Shown here in pieces: positions 18,556 through 28,528 of a DNA stretch of 64,000 nucleotides (position 1 is its first letter; each line of letters starts with the position of its first letter). Below the pieces are notes generated by a model, which was not told the DNA's origin, did not search any database, and saw only the letters and a list, made by a program, of their open reading frames with translations. Origin of the DNA: Richelia sinica FACHB-800 (GTDB lineage: Bacteria; Cyanobacteriota; Cyanobacteriia; Cyanobacteriales; Nostocaceae); assembly GCF_014698825.1 (NCBI RefSeq), contig NZ_JACJTT010000008.1:62001-126000 (forward strand), in the 5' to 3' direction. The position numbers and the translations under genes are program-made.

Positions 18556-19116
18556 ATGAAAAACTTACTCACAAATATTTATCAACATACATATTTACCC
18601 ATTTATCAATGGAAAATAAACATCACAAACCAAGCCTATACAGTCGAAAAAGACTGTAAATACGGTGTAATAAAATCTTTTATTCTTGCTCTAATTACTT
18701 CTGCTTTCTGTCTTTTAGCAATAAATCCAGCTTTAGCCGCTAACTTATCCAGTGATATCTTAAAACAAACACCCACAGAAATTTCCGTGAGTTTAAGTAA
18801 TGCTGCTAATGAATTGAAATTTTTACCCAATCACCTAGAATTCGTTTCTGGAAAACGCTATAAACTCCGCCTCACTAATCCTAGTCAATTAAAACATTAC
18901 TTCACAGCTAAAGATTTTGCTGATGCCATTTGGACGCAAAAAGTGGAAGCAGGAAATGTCGAAATCAAAGGTGCGATTCGTGAACTAGAACTAAAACCCG
19001 GTGCAGAAGCAGAATGGGTATTTGTACCCCTCAAGCCTGGAACCTATAGACTACGCTGCACAGTCCCTGGACACACAGAAGCAGGCATGACAGGAGATAT
19101 TAAGATTAGTGAATAA
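18556..19116 (+). CDS. Exported cupredoxin-domain protein
   Basis: A small blue-copper-like protein of 186 residues from the chosen ATG. An upstream TTG (18511) keeps the frame open but adds nothing. A long N-terminus precedes a membrane span/signal (about 37-60, ending NPALAAN). A cupredoxin fold follows (about 80-186) with copper-ligand candidates His in LKHYFTAKDF, Cys and His in LRCTVPGHTEAGM, and Met in that same motif. The ligand order fits a type 1 copper site. It may carry electrons or store copper in the periplasm or thylakoid lumen. The 45-residue N-terminal part before the signal is unusual, so the true start could be later. Confidence 0.75.
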   Translation: MKNLLTNIYQHTYLPIYQWKINITNQAYTVEKDCKYGVIKSFILALITSAFCLLAINPALAANLSSDILKQTPTEISVSLSNAANELKFLPNHLEFVSGKRYKLRLTNPSQLKHYFTAKDFADAIWTQKVEAGNVEIKGAIRELELKPGAEAEWVFVPLKPGTYRLRCTVPGHTEAGMTGDIKISE

Positions 19117-19356
19117 CTCCTGACAGCTAAGAAGATAAAAATACTAAAAACTAAATACTCGTAAGTTAGTTATGTCAAAGTCTAATTTTCCTCATTCTGT
19201 CAATACTCAAGATCATCACTTACTGGAAGAGGAGGTTTTTTTAATTGGCAAAAATACGTTAACTTAAATATACTTAAATATAGATATTATTTCTCAACAA
19301 AGCTAGAAAAAACTTAATACTTCTCTGCTCACGCGCCAGTAACTACTAAATTTCCC

Positions 19357-20205
19357 ATGAACATATTCTCTAACCTACTTTCTCAACCAGTCCAGCCAAA
19401 ACCAGTTCAAAAACAACGGCGCGGTATTGAGATTAAATCGCCCCGCGAAATTGAAATCATGCGACAATCAGCGAAAATTGTGGCTACAGTCCTCAAGGAA
19501 ATTGCTGAGTTAGTCCAACCAGGAATGACGACTGCTGACTTAGATGCTCATGCAGAAAAGCGCATTCGGGAAATGGGTGCAACTCCCAGTTTTAAAGGAT
19601 ATCACGGTTTTCCAGCTTCCATTTGCTCTAGTATTAACAATGAAGTGGTACATGGAATTCCTAGCCCGAAAAAAGTCATTCGCACTGGGGACGTGTTAAA
19701 AGTCGATACTGGTGCATATTATCAAGGTTTTCATGGTGATTCCTGTATAACCATCGCTGTGGGTGAAGTATCTCCTGAAGCTGCTAAACTGATTCGCGTA
19801 GCAGAGGAATCTCTTTATAAAGGTATTGAACAAGTTAAAGCTGGCGTACATTTAAATGAAATTGCCGGGGCCATTGAAGACTATGTGAAAGCTAATGGCT
19901 TTAGTGTAGTGGAACAATTTACTGGTCATGGTGTGGGTAGAAATTTACATGAAGAACCAGCAGTGTTTAATTACCGCACTCCAGAAATACCCAATGTCAA
20001 GCTACGTGCGGGAATGACTTTAGCGATTGAACCAATTTTAAATGCTGGGTCAAAATTTACGCGGATTTTATCTGACCGCTGGACAGCAGTCACCGTCGAT
20101 AATGCTCTTTCTGCTCAGTTTGAGCATACTGTATTAGTGACAGAGACAGGTTACGAAATTTTGACGGACAGAAATCTAGTTTATAGCAATGGACAGAGCG
20201 GTTAG
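19357..20205 (+). CDS. map: Methionine aminopeptidase, type I
   Basis: Removes the initiator methionine from new proteins. The 282-residue product has the pita-bread fold with all five metal ligands: Asp in [10 protein letters not shown], Asp in FHGDSC, His in [14 protein letters not shown], Glu in LAIEPIL and Glu in QFEHTVLV. The first 25 residues (rich in Q and P) form an extension not present in the short E. coli type. No zinc-finger region is present. It is not in a ribosomal operon here but stands alone. It is one of several map paralogues expected in such genomes. Confidence 0.93.
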   Translation: MNIFSNLLSQPVQPKPVQKQRRGIEIKSPREIEIMRQSAKIVATVLKEIAELVQPGMTTADLDAHAEKRIREMGATPSFKGYHGFPASICSSINNEVVHGIPSPKKVIRTGDVLKVDTGAYYQGFHGDSCITIAVGEVSPEAAKLIRVAEESLYKGIEQVKAGVHLNEIAGAIEDYVKANGFSVVEQFTGHGVGRNLHEEPAVFNYRTPEIPNVKLRAGMTLAIEPILNAGSKFTRILSDRWTAVTVDNALSAQFEHTVLVTETGYEILTDRNLVYSNGQSG

Positions 20206-21341
20206 GACATTAACTAACAATAAAACTTAGACAGCAAAAGGCTTTTAGCACTGTCACCTGTCACCTGTTACCTGTCACCTGCTATAAGTCTGTTGAGTGG
20301 GATGAAATTGTTGAAGCGATCGCACTCGGCAAAATGCGATCGCTCTTGGTATAATCTGTAGACTGACAAGGGCGTTAACAGGTAATTACCTTGTGAGACT
20401 GACTAGACAATTAAGGTAAATTCTCACTTCTTACACCCATGTAAAAAACTAAAACAATTGAAAATAATTGAGCCACTAACTCTAATTATTGCGCTTACAA
20501 AAGATGCAGTTTTTGACATTAGTAATTGAAGTGTAAGATGAGAAAAGCTACCTGCCACTACCACGATTATATGGTTGGTTGTTCATATTAATTGTTACTC
20601 CATGAGACAAAAAAATAGTGTCAGACACCCTGCATAACTGCTTGCATATTGATTAAATGTAATCCTTTGCTCAACCAGATTCTCTCTACCACAAGCACTA
20701 AGTTGAAAATGCTTGAGGTCATAATTATCATGCCAAGTTGAGATCCTAAATTATTTATCTACTACTAATAACTAATATATTTAGTCTTTGTTAACACTTA
20801 TCAATCCTGAGATAGATTGGTAATTGTGATTCCAGAAATAAGTAATTAGCCTAGTATTGAGATTATAAGTAATCAGTCATACTTGACATGAGATATTAAT
20901 GAATTATTCAGTCACTAAATTGCAGCATCGGGAATTATTAACTGATTTAAGAAAATATTAAAGTTAATGGGAGAAAAGTTATGATCTGAATTTCCTAGAT
21001 ATAAATGTATTAAATTTTAGAGCGGTCACTTAAAAAAATCAGGATTACTAAAATCAGCAATAATAATTTTGACCATCTACATAAATGCAATGCTGACGTG
21101 AAATTGGAAAAATTTAGTTTTTACGAATACCTATATGTTTCATCTTATTTCTAAAAACTACCCAGAGGGTATGGTTTATTGATAGAGTTCCCGTATAAAT
21201 TTTGTATACATTTAGTGCAAATAAATTCATGTAGAGGATTTACCCGCCAATATTTGGACACAATCAAAGTATTTTCCGCCATGTAAACTACTTTGCCTGT
21301 GATGTTGACAGAGAAACGATTCCTACCTTTGGGCTATTGTT
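20206..21341. other. Gene-free 1.1 kb spacer between map and the amidase gene
   Basis: Both strands are broken by stops and I find no protein, tRNA or known RNA. The first 80 bases hold complement heptamers of the GTGACAG family (20250-20282) and two HIP1-type sites near 20318-20342. The remainder is AT-rich without a clear repeat. A long regulatory leader, an unrecognised small RNA or a decayed gene are all possible. Confidence 0.6.
20250..20282 (-). repeat. CTGTCAC heptamer short tandem repeat (STRR)
   Basis: Four near-copies of (A)CCTGTCAC in tandem are the complement of the GTGACAG units at 1481-1509 and 22742-22771. Confidence 0.75.
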
Positions 21342-22739
21342 ATGAATTCAACGGATTTAGCTTTTACACCAGCTTTAGAGTTAGCGGAATTAATCCGCCG
21401 TAGGGAAGTTTCCCCCCTAGAGTTGGTGGAAATTTATTTAGAACGGATACAACGTTTAAATCCTCAATTGGGCAGTTATTTTACGGTGACAGCAGATTTA
21501 GCGATCGCTGATGCCAAAGCCAAAACCGAATTACTCACCACCACCTCAGAACTACCGCCCTTTTTTGGCGTACCAATTTCCATCAAAGACTTGAACGCTG
21601 TAGCCGGTGTAACTTGTACCTATGGCAACCCCGCACTGCTAAATAATATCCCTACCTATGATGATGGGGTAGTTACCCTGATTAAAAACGCTGGATTTAT
21701 TCTCTTGGGAAAAACCGCTACTTCGGAATTGGGTTCCTATCCTTACACTGAACCCTATGGATTTCCCCCAGCCAGAAACCCTTGGAATCTAGAATACACT
21801 CCCGGTGGTTCCAGTGGTGGTGCAGCCGCAGCAGTTGCCGCAGGACTATGTGCTTTAGCCCAAGGTTCCGATGGAGGTGGTTCCATTCGTGGCCCTGCGG
21901 CTTGTTGTGGTTTGGTGGGAATTAAACCAGCGAGAGGGAGAGTCACACATGCACCTGTAGGCGATCGCTTGGCAGGAATTGCTACCAATGGCCCCATAGG
22001 TCGGACTGTGGCTGATGCAGCAGCTTTGTTAGATGTCATGTCTGGTTATGTAACCGGTGATCCCTATTGGTTACCCCAACCTCAACCCTCATTCCTCGCT
22101 GCAACCCAAGAAAAACTCAGCAACTTACGCATCGCTTTTAGTACCAGCGTTCCTCCCTTGGGAGATGCAGACCCTAACTGTCAACAAGGTGTTTTGCAAA
22201 CTGTCAAATTATTAGAACAATTTGGGCACCAGATTACAGAACAGCATCTTGATTTGACCGATTTAGTCCAACCCTTCCAAATCGTCTGGCAAGCTTCCGT
22301 TGGTGCATCTGGGCTACCCGCTGAAGCATTACAATCTTTAAATCGCTTTTTATTAGCGAGAACTGGGTCTGCTGGGGAGTATTTGCAAGCAGTAGCCCAA
22401 ATGCAGATACTGTCTCGGCAAATAGTCGCCTTTTTTGACCAGATAGATGTGTTGGTCTTACCTGTATATTTACATTCACCCATCAAAGTAGGGGTCTGGG
22501 CAGATTTGAGTCCAGAAGAGACCTTTGAAAATATTATTCGTTGGATTGCTCCTTGTCCGGTTGCTAATGCCACGGGACTACCAGCGATCGCTATTCCTGC
22601 GGGATTTGACAGCAATGGTTTACCCATCAGTGTGCAGTTAATCGGCAAACCCGCGGCCGAATCGACATTAATTAGTTTGGCAGCACAATTAGAAACCGCT
22701 AACCCCTGGCTACATCATCGTCCAGCAGTAGCTATATAG
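21342..22739 (+). CDS. Amidase (amidase signature family, GatA-like)
   Basis: A cytoplasmic hydrolase with the Ser-cisSer-Lys triad. The 465-residue product has the catalytic lysine in VPISIKDLN (about 78-86), the glycine/serine-rich signature PGGSSGGAAAAVAAGLC (about 151-167) and QGSDGGGSIRGPAACCG (about 171-187) holding the nucleophilic serine. It resembles GatA, but gatB and gatC are absent. Its C-terminus is amidase-like, so a general amidase (indoleacetamide, nylon oligomer or similar) is more likely. The substrate is unknown. Confidence 0.85.
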   Translation: MNSTDLAFTPALELAELIRRREVSPLELVEIYLERIQRLNPQLGSYFTVTADLAIADAKAKTELLTTTSELPPFFGVPISIKDLNAVAGVTCTYGNPALLNNIPTYDDGVVTLIKNAGFILLGKTATSELGSYPYTEPYGFPPARNPWNLEYTPGGSSGGAAAAVAAGLCALAQGSDGGGSIRGPAACCGLVGIKPARGRVTHAPVGDRLAGIATNGPIGRTVADAAALLDVMSGYVTGDPYWLPQPQPSFLAATQEKLSNLRIAFSTSVPPLGDADPNCQQGVLQTVKLLEQFGHQITEQHLDLTDLVQPFQIVWQASVGASGLPAEALQSLNRFLLARTGSAGEYLQAVAQMQILSRQIVAFFDQIDVLVLPVYLHSPIKVGVWADLSPEETFENIIRWIAPCPVANATGLPAIAIPAGFDSNGLPISVQLIGKPAAESTLISLAAQLETANPWLHHRPAVAI

Positions 22740-22741
22740 AA

Positions 22742-22771
22742 GGTGACAGTTCACAGGTGACAGGTGACAGA
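22742..22771 (+). repeat. GTGACAG heptamer short tandem repeat (STRR)
   Basis: Three to four copies of GGTGACAG, one of them degenerate (GTTCACAG), lie directly after the amidase stop. They belong to the same family as 1481-1509. Confidence 0.7.
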
Positions 22772-22890
22772 AAGAGTAGAGGTGAGGGGGAGGAAAAAAA
22801 AGATATTCGTCCTTGTCTCCCTTGTCCCCCTTGTCTCGCTTTCCTTGTCTCCCTTGTCTACCGCTATATGAGGAAGAGAGAAGTATAGGC

Positions 22891-22942
22891 AAAGGCGATC
22901 GCCTCATGTCCAAAATCGACAATTGAGCGATCGCCTTTGTTT
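22891..22942 (+). terminator. HIP1-built hairpin after the amidase gene
   Basis: Perfect 12-base arms AAAGGCGATCGC (22891-22902) and GCGATCGCCTTT (22927-22938) enclose 24 bases and are followed by GTTT. Both arms contain the HIP1 octamer. The spacer 22740-23167 otherwise holds a C/T-rich TTGTCTCCC repeat run (22812-22858) and no gene. Confidence 0.6.
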
Positions 22943-23167
22943 GGTTCCGAAAATTTACATCAAGAATATTACGTCAAGCGATCGCTAGCTTGGGGGTCAC
23001 ATTGGCATTTTCTCACACGCCATTTTTGGTAGTTTCACCCCTCTTAAAAAGATGGGGTGACACTCCTTGCATCTCTATTTGTATCATTTATTTCCCACTA
23101 TTCAAGAGGGTGATTACCCATTCAGCCTATCACCCATCCCTACAGAACTTTTCTCATGTGCCAATGA

Positions 23168-24160
23168 TTACTTGTGGCGACAATCAAACAGATGCAAGCC
23201 CAAACGTTGAGACAATTCTTCACAGACCTTCACTCCTCTAACACTATTACCTCGCGAATCAAGAAGCGGTGAAAAAACACCAATGCCCATTTGATTAGGA
23301 ACAACTGCAATAATTCCCCCACACACACCGCTTTTAGCCGGAATTCCTACTTTATAAGCCCATTCACCTGCAAAATTATACATACCGCAGGTGTGCATCA
23401 CGCTGAGAATATCCTTAATATAATCACTATCTACAGCTTGTTCCCCTGTCACCGGGTTAGTACCTTTATTGGCCAAAGTTGCTGCCATCACTGCTAAATC
23501 CCGACAATTGACCATCACCGAACATTGCTGAAAATACAAATCCAGTGCTTCTTCAATATTTTGGTCAATCATGCCAAAATTCAACATCAAATGAGCAGTT
23601 GCCCGGTTACGATGTCCAGTGCTGCGCTCAGAAGTAAATACAGAAATATCTACAAATACATCACGTCCAATATAACGACGATACATCTCTAATAAGCGGT
23701 TGAGACGTTCAGTCGCTCCATTACCTTTAATTAAGCTAGTGGTAGCGATCGCCCCAGCATTGACCATCGGGTTATAAGGTCGCTTGGATTGTTCATCGAG
23801 AATAATAGCGTTAAATGCGTCCCCCGTGGGTTCTACTCCCACTCTTGTTAAAATATAGTCCCGTCCATGGTCTTCTAGTGCTAATCCATAGACAAACACC
23901 TTAGAAATTGACTGGATAGTAAATAACTGTTGATAGTCACCAACCTGGTAAATTTGTCCATCTACAGTAGCAATACAGATACTAAATAAGTTGGGATTAA
24001 CTTTAGCTAATTCAGGGATATAGTTCGCTACTGCACCTGCTTGCAGCGATTTGTACTTAGAATACAAATCTTGGAGAACGTCTGGAAATATTGATGGTAT
24101 TGATTCTAACTCTCCTGATTTTTCCATAATGCAGACAGCTTGATTTAAAACATCATACAA
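23168..24160 (-). CDS. glsA: Glutaminase A
   Basis: Hydrolyses glutamine to glutamate and ammonia. The 330-residue product has the serine-beta-lactamase-like fold with the catalytic SISK tetrad (in [13 protein letters not shown]), the conserved [14 protein letters not shown] segment and the [15 protein letters not shown] motif. The length fits the family (about 305-330). The ATG at 24160 is used; the internal Met (24127) is an alternative. It is convergent with the amidase gene, and no nitrogen-metabolism genes are adjacent. Confidence 0.93.
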   Translation of the reverse strand: MYDVLNQAVCIMEKSGELESIPSIFPDVLQDLYSKYKSLQAGAVANYIPELAKVNPNLFSICIATVDGQIYQVGDYQQLFTIQSISKVFVYGLALEDHGRDYILTRVGVEPTGDAFNAIILDEQSKRPYNPMVNAGAIATTSLIKGNGATERLNRLLEMYRRYIGRDVFVDISVFTSERSTGHRNRATAHLMLNFGMIDQNIEEALDLYFQQCSVMVNCRDLAVMAATLANKGTNPVTGEQAVDSDYIKDILSVMHTCGMYNFAGEWAYKVGIPAKSGVCGGIIAVVPNQMGIGVFSPLLDSRGNSVRGVKVCEELSQRLGLHLFDCRHK

Positions 24161-24869
24161 GTGGTTAAGTGAGGCATGTGTAGCTTTTATTACTTAGAAA
24201 AATAATAAATATCCTATTCTCACCATTTTTTTATTGTCTCATTATTACTTTGCTGACGATGAGAAAAAATACTTACCGCACTCCCATAATGTTGATTTTA
24301 GTAAAAATACTTAAGTCGTTACATCTAATATATACATATATATTTCTAAATAAAAAAGTGTTTTTCAGTGTACACAAGTAGTGATTATTGAAAATTAAGT
24401 GTAGTATTTCTGTAATACAAAAAATAAAAAGTCTTGATTATCAAGATATTTGAATTTCACAAATGACTATATTTGATTAACCTCATTATATTTACTGTAT
24501 TTTTATGAAAAAATACAATATTTAATACAAAAAATAATTAGTAATTTTATTTACGTTAGATACTGAATTGATGCTCAGAAAATTTCAACATTTTTTGTGT
24601 AATCTTGCTCTCAGCAATTGTTAAGTTTTCATAAGAAATGGGTGTGTAAACAAAAAAAAGGCTACATGGCCAAAATTCTCAATTGAAACAGGTTTCACCC
24701 CTGTTTGGAACCCATAAATTTAGTCAACGAACCAAGACTTACGCTAAAACCCTGATCCCCAAGCCAAAAACTTCATGTTAGTCTGTTGCAGTTATGAATA
24801 CAAAGTGAAAGCGGAACGAGTTCGAGTTTAAGGGGGTATCACTATTCACTGGTGAAAAACCCGCGAATC
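24161..24869. other. AT-rich 0.7 kb spacer before the RlpA-like gene
   Basis: The spacer is strongly AT-rich from 24161 to about 24640. A 7-base-pair hairpin AAACAGG/CCTGTTT (24686-24706) follows, then a G/A-rich leader with a TTCACTGGTGAA palindrome near 24846. I see no coding region. The final 200 bases are less AT-rich and could be a structured 5' leader, but I could not match any riboswitch consensus. Confidence 0.5.
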
Positions 24870-26015
24870 ATGAAACCTCAGTTCTACAGTCGCTTTAAAA
24901 TCGGACGCATGAATCAAAGACATTTGTGGACTATTGTCGCCCTGTCAACGGCTGTTTTGGGACTCCCTTCAGTGGGACGTGCTCAAACTACCAAGGGAAC
25001 TGCTCTTACCTCTCAAAAATTGCCTACAGCTGATGTAGTCAAAGTGGGAGAGTATCAGACCCCCGCAGGAAATTCCACTGCCAATGCTGTGGTGACTGAA
25101 ATTCATTCTCACAGCGTGGGAGGTAGGCAAGCGGCAACCCTATTCATCCGAGACATTCCTGTACTCACCTTCCTGAGTTCTGCACCAGTTTCTAGAGTGG
25201 AGACTAAAATTGGAGCTATAGGCAATTCTCAGGGTGTGCAGTCGTACACCCTTGTTAATAGCAACTCACCCAAGGTAGCCAGTATTGGGAGTGTGGTCGG
25301 TGAAACCAGCCAAACCAACTCCGTTGATGATGACCCAGTATCCAAAGCTGGTGTCTTAGCAGCTAGAATTAATCAGCTGATCCAGAACAATGTGGATGCG
25401 AGCCAAATAACCGTCAGTTGGCAAACAGGAAGCAATTCTCTAGTCAACAAGCAAGCTAAAAGCAAAAGCTCCTCTGACCAACAACAGCTAGGCGATCGCT
25501 TCATGATCAAAATCAACGGTCAAGAATTGGTGGAAATCAACCAAATCACCCGCCTAGCAGATACAACCAACAATCTTGCACAAGATGCCTTACAAGCCGC
25601 TAATCGGCTGCGGAGACTGATAGGCAATGCTTCTCCCCTGAAAGAGATCGCGAATTTACCCAGTCGCACAACAACTCTTCTTCCCAAGTTTCCCCAAGAA
25701 ATATCCTTTGGTGGGGTAAAAATCAACTTTAAAGGCATAGCTTCTTGGTACGGCTACGATGGCTCTAGTAGTGCTACTGCTAGCGGTGAAAGATTTAATC
25801 CTGAAGCACTCACAGCTGCCCATCGCAGTTTACCAATGGGAACAAAAGTTCGAGTTACTAATACCCGTAACGGTCGTTCTGTGGTCGTCAGAATTAATGA
25901 CCGAGGCCCATACATTGGGGGCCGAATTATTGACCTTTCTGCTGCTGCCGCTCGTATTTTAGGCATGATGGGCAGTGGCATTGCACCAGTACAAATCGAG
26001 GTTTTGGGAAGATAA
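24870..26015 (+). CDS. RlpA-like double-psi beta-barrel (septal ring) protein
   Basis: An exported protein related to RlpA, which cleaves denuded peptidoglycan glycans at division sites. The product (381 residues from this ATG) has a signal peptide around the internal MNQRHLWTIVALSTAVLG and ending VGRAQ. A 200-residue region of unknown fold follows. The C-terminal double-psi beta-barrel (about 290-381) has GIASWYGYDG, LTAAHRSLPMGTKVRVTN and VRINDRGPYIGGRIIDLS. It has no SPOR domain. The start is uncertain: GTG 24852, ATG 24870 and ATG 24909 are all in frame, and the last gives the neatest signal peptide. Confidence 0.85.
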   Translation: MKPQFYSRFKIGRMNQRHLWTIVALSTAVLGLPSVGRAQTTKGTALTSQKLPTADVVKVGEYQTPAGNSTANAVVTEIHSHSVGGRQAATLFIRDIPVLTFLSSAPVSRVETKIGAIGNSQGVQSYTLVNSNSPKVASIGSVVGETSQTNSVDDDPVSKAGVLAARINQLIQNNVDASQITVSWQTGSNSLVNKQAKSKSSSDQQQLGDRFMIKINGQELVEINQITRLADTTNNLAQDALQAANRLRRLIGNASPLKEIANLPSRTTTLLPKFPQEISFGGVKINFKGIASWYGYDGSSSATASGERFNPEALTAAHRSLPMGTKVRVTNTRNGRSVVVRINDRGPYIGGRIIDLSAAAARILGMMGSGIAPVQIEVLGR

Positions 26016-26199
26016 AGGCAATATTGACGGTTAAAAGTGAAGGATTGAATATTAACTGTCATTTCTCTTGCCACTTCCTACTCCCTACTCATTACTCGCT
26101 CTTCACTATCACCTATATTCCCCTAGTTCATCCACCTCATCTCCCAGTTTCAGATATACACTAACGGGGGAGAGGATTGAAAAGAACTAGGGGTATTTT

Positions 26200-27840
26200 G
26201 TGCGCCTGCTGACAACAGTTGCGGCTTTACGCTGCTATTTAAAGGAACGTCGCTCGTTAGGATATCAAGGCGATACTACGCTAGATAGTTTATCTAGGTG
26301 GAATTATCACACCATTGGTCTAGTACCCACCATGGGTAATTTGCATCAAGGTCATTTAAATTTAATTGAACGAGCTAGAACAGAAAACTCGACAGTTATA
26401 GTGAGTATTTTTATCAATCCTCTGCAATTCGGCCCCAATGAGGATTATCAACGTTATCCCCGCACCTTAGAACAAGATTATCAGGCTTGTGCACAGGCAG
26501 GAGTTGATGCCATTTTTGCACCGACTCCGGAAGTGATGGGAATTGGTCAGAAAAGTAGAGAAGAAACTCCGGTTTCACAAGTAATCCCTCCATCTGCTAT
26601 GATATCTGGCTTGTGTGGTCATTTTCGGCCGGGTCATTTTCAGGGAGTAGCGACGATTGTCACCAAGCTATTTAACTTGGTACAGCCTGACCGAGCCTAC
26701 TTCGGACAAAAAGATGGTCAGCAACTGGCGATTATTAAACGCTTAGTAGTTGATTTAAATTTGCCAGTAGAGATTATTGCTTGTCCAACAGTTCGAGAAC
26801 CATCTGGTCTAGCCTTAAGTTCTCGCAATCAATATTTGACTGCAACAGAAAAAGAGCAAGCAACAGTGTTGTTTCGCAGTTTACGGCAAGCTGAAGCCGC
26901 GTTTCGTGCTGGCGTGCGTAATGGTAGCGATTTAATAGCATTGGTGCGGCAAGAAATAGCCAAAGTCAACAATGTATTTGTTGAATATATTGAATTGGTT
27001 GAACCAACTACTTTAATGTCTTTAGAGGAAATTCAGGAGGAAGGAATGATAGCGATCGCTGCTCGTCTTGGTTCTACACGCTTAATTGATAATATTATTT
27101 TGCGCGATGTCTCTGACGAGCTACACCAACGCCAACCGATTATCGCTATTGACGGCCCAGCAGGGGCCGGTAAATCTACAGTGGCTCGCCAAGTTGCAAC
27201 AGCACTAGGTTTAGTGTATTTAGATACGGGAGCTATGTATCGGGCTGTAACCTGGCTGGTGCTGCAAGCAGGAATAGTCATTGATGATGAGCAGGGAATC
27301 AGCGAAAGTGGTCGTTTAGCGATCGCTGAATTAGCGAACCAATGCACAATTGAATTAACCCCCTCTCAAAGCCTCCAGTCTCCCGTCCAAGTTAAAATTA
27401 ATGGTACAGATGTAACTCAAGCTATTCGTACCGTTGAGGTAACATCCAAAGTTTCTGCGATCGCTGCTTTAAGTTCAGTACGTGAAGCACTAGTCAAACA
27501 GCAGCAACAATGGGGTCAACGTGGTGGTTTAGTAGCGGAAGGGAGAGACATTGGTACTCACGTTTTTCCCCATGCTGAAGTGAAAATTTTCCTTAATGCT
27601 TCTGTGAGTGAGCGCGCACGTCGCCGTCAGCAAGACTTTCAAAAGCAAGGACAACCGATAATTGATTTACAGCAGCTAGAGCAAGATATTGCTGCCAGGG
27701 ACTGGAAAGATAGTAACCGCACTGTTTCCCCTCTGCGTAAAGCCGAGGATGCCATTGAAATTACAACAGATGGACTGACGATCTCAGAAGTCACTCAAAA
27801 AATTATCCACCATTACCAAGAGCGGCTGTCTCAGTTGTAA
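26200..27840 (+). CDS. panC/cmk: Bifunctional pantothenate synthetase / cytidylate kinase
   Basis: One chain joins two enzymes: PanC, which ligates pantoate and beta-alanine for coenzyme A, and CMP kinase, needed for CTP/dCTP supply. Residues 1 to about 300 are PanC, with VPTMGNLHQGHLNLI (about 42-56), FINPLQFGPNEDY and GLALSSRNQYL. Residues about 310-546 are Cmk, with the P-loop DGPAGAGKSTVARQ and LDTGAMYRAVTW, and EGRDIGTHVFP later. A 20-residue insert (about 19-38) lengthens the PanC N-terminus. The fusion is a recognised cyanobacterial arrangement. A GTG start gives the usual MRLLTTVAAL. Confidence 0.95.
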   Translation: MRLLTTVAALRCYLKERRSLGYQGDTTLDSLSRWNYHTIGLVPTMGNLHQGHLNLIERARTENSTVIVSIFINPLQFGPNEDYQRYPRTLEQDYQACAQAGVDAIFAPTPEVMGIGQKSREETPVSQVIPPSAMISGLCGHFRPGHFQGVATIVTKLFNLVQPDRAYFGQKDGQQLAIIKRLVVDLNLPVEIIACPTVREPSGLALSSRNQYLTATEKEQATVLFRSLRQAEAAFRAGVRNGSDLIALVRQEIAKVNNVFVEYIELVEPTTLMSLEEIQEEGMIAIAARLGSTRLIDNIILRDVSDELHQRQPIIAIDGPAGAGKSTVARQVATALGLVYLDTGAMYRAVTWLVLQAGIVIDDEQGISESGRLAIAELANQCTIELTPSQSLQSPVQVKINGTDVTQAIRTVEVTSKVSAIAALSSVREALVKQQQQWGQRGGLVAEGRDIGTHVFPHAEVKIFLNASVSERARRRQQDFQKQGQPIIDLQQLEQDIAARDWKDSNRTVSPLRKAEDAIEITTDGLTISEVTQKIIHHYQERLSQL

Positions 27841-28528
27841 GGAATGCGATCGCTGAGTTATAGGTCAATCCCATTGGCGTGAAGTTAAATTACTCATGGA
27901 TTGACTCAGCCCCACAACCTAGACAATTTTGTTGGTGAGTCATGATGTACTCACCATTATTAGCAATAATAAAAATTTGCATCTTAATTAATCCCTAAAA
28001 TCAATACACAGCGTATTCAAGCTATTTTTATACCCTCTCTAGATAGAGATATTTTTTGAATTTTACTTAAAAACATCACTACTCAAAAAAATTAATTACT
28101 ACGTTTAAGTTGATTATTTAAAATTTATTAAAACAACAATTATAGCTGAAGAAATTATATTTGCAAAATCCCCTTATCTATGGGGGATTCACAACTAATA
28201 GCCCCAAGTAAATTTTCAGGCAATTCTCATTGCAAAAATATCGCCACCACCAGTGACTTTTTCACTGAATAATCAAGTGCAATTGTGGTGAACACAGAAT
28301 TATCTAACTTGGAAATATTGCTCTTTGTCCAAGCCAACAGACCGAAACAGAATAATTTGCCGAATTGGCAGACTATTTCATCCGAATTTACACTTTGGTA
28401 GTAAAATAACAATGTTAAGTTTTATATTCGATATTCGTGATATAAAACCAATACAGACAAAACCTGTAATTTCCGTAGCTTCGGCAATAGCTTTCAACTA
28501 GAAAACCGTAAAGAGAGGATTTCATCAA
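27841..28528. other. 0.7 kb spacer before sodB
   Basis: No gene is visible. An inverted AATCCCC...GGGGGATT hairpin sits at about 28168-28190, probably a remnant of a dispersed palindrome. A dyad near the sodB promoter is listed separately. The rest is AT-rich. Confidence 0.55.
28420..28447. promoter_or_regulatory. Dyad TTTTATAT-N12-ATATAAAA in the sodB upstream region
   Basis: Perfect 8-base inverted arms lie 80-110 bases before the sodB ATG. The right arm contains TATAAAA, which could serve as a -10 box. It may be an operator for a redox or metal regulator, or simply AT-rich chance symmetry. Confidence 0.4.

Noticed and set aside
22990-23241. Protein between the amidase and glutaminase genes
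   Set aside because: It overlaps the 3' end of glsA in antisense, and its composition is not protein-like.
24640-24869. Riboswitch (such as cyclic di-AMP) upstream of the RlpA-like gene
   Set aside because: Some G-rich motifs are present, but I could not align the conserved blocks in their proper order.
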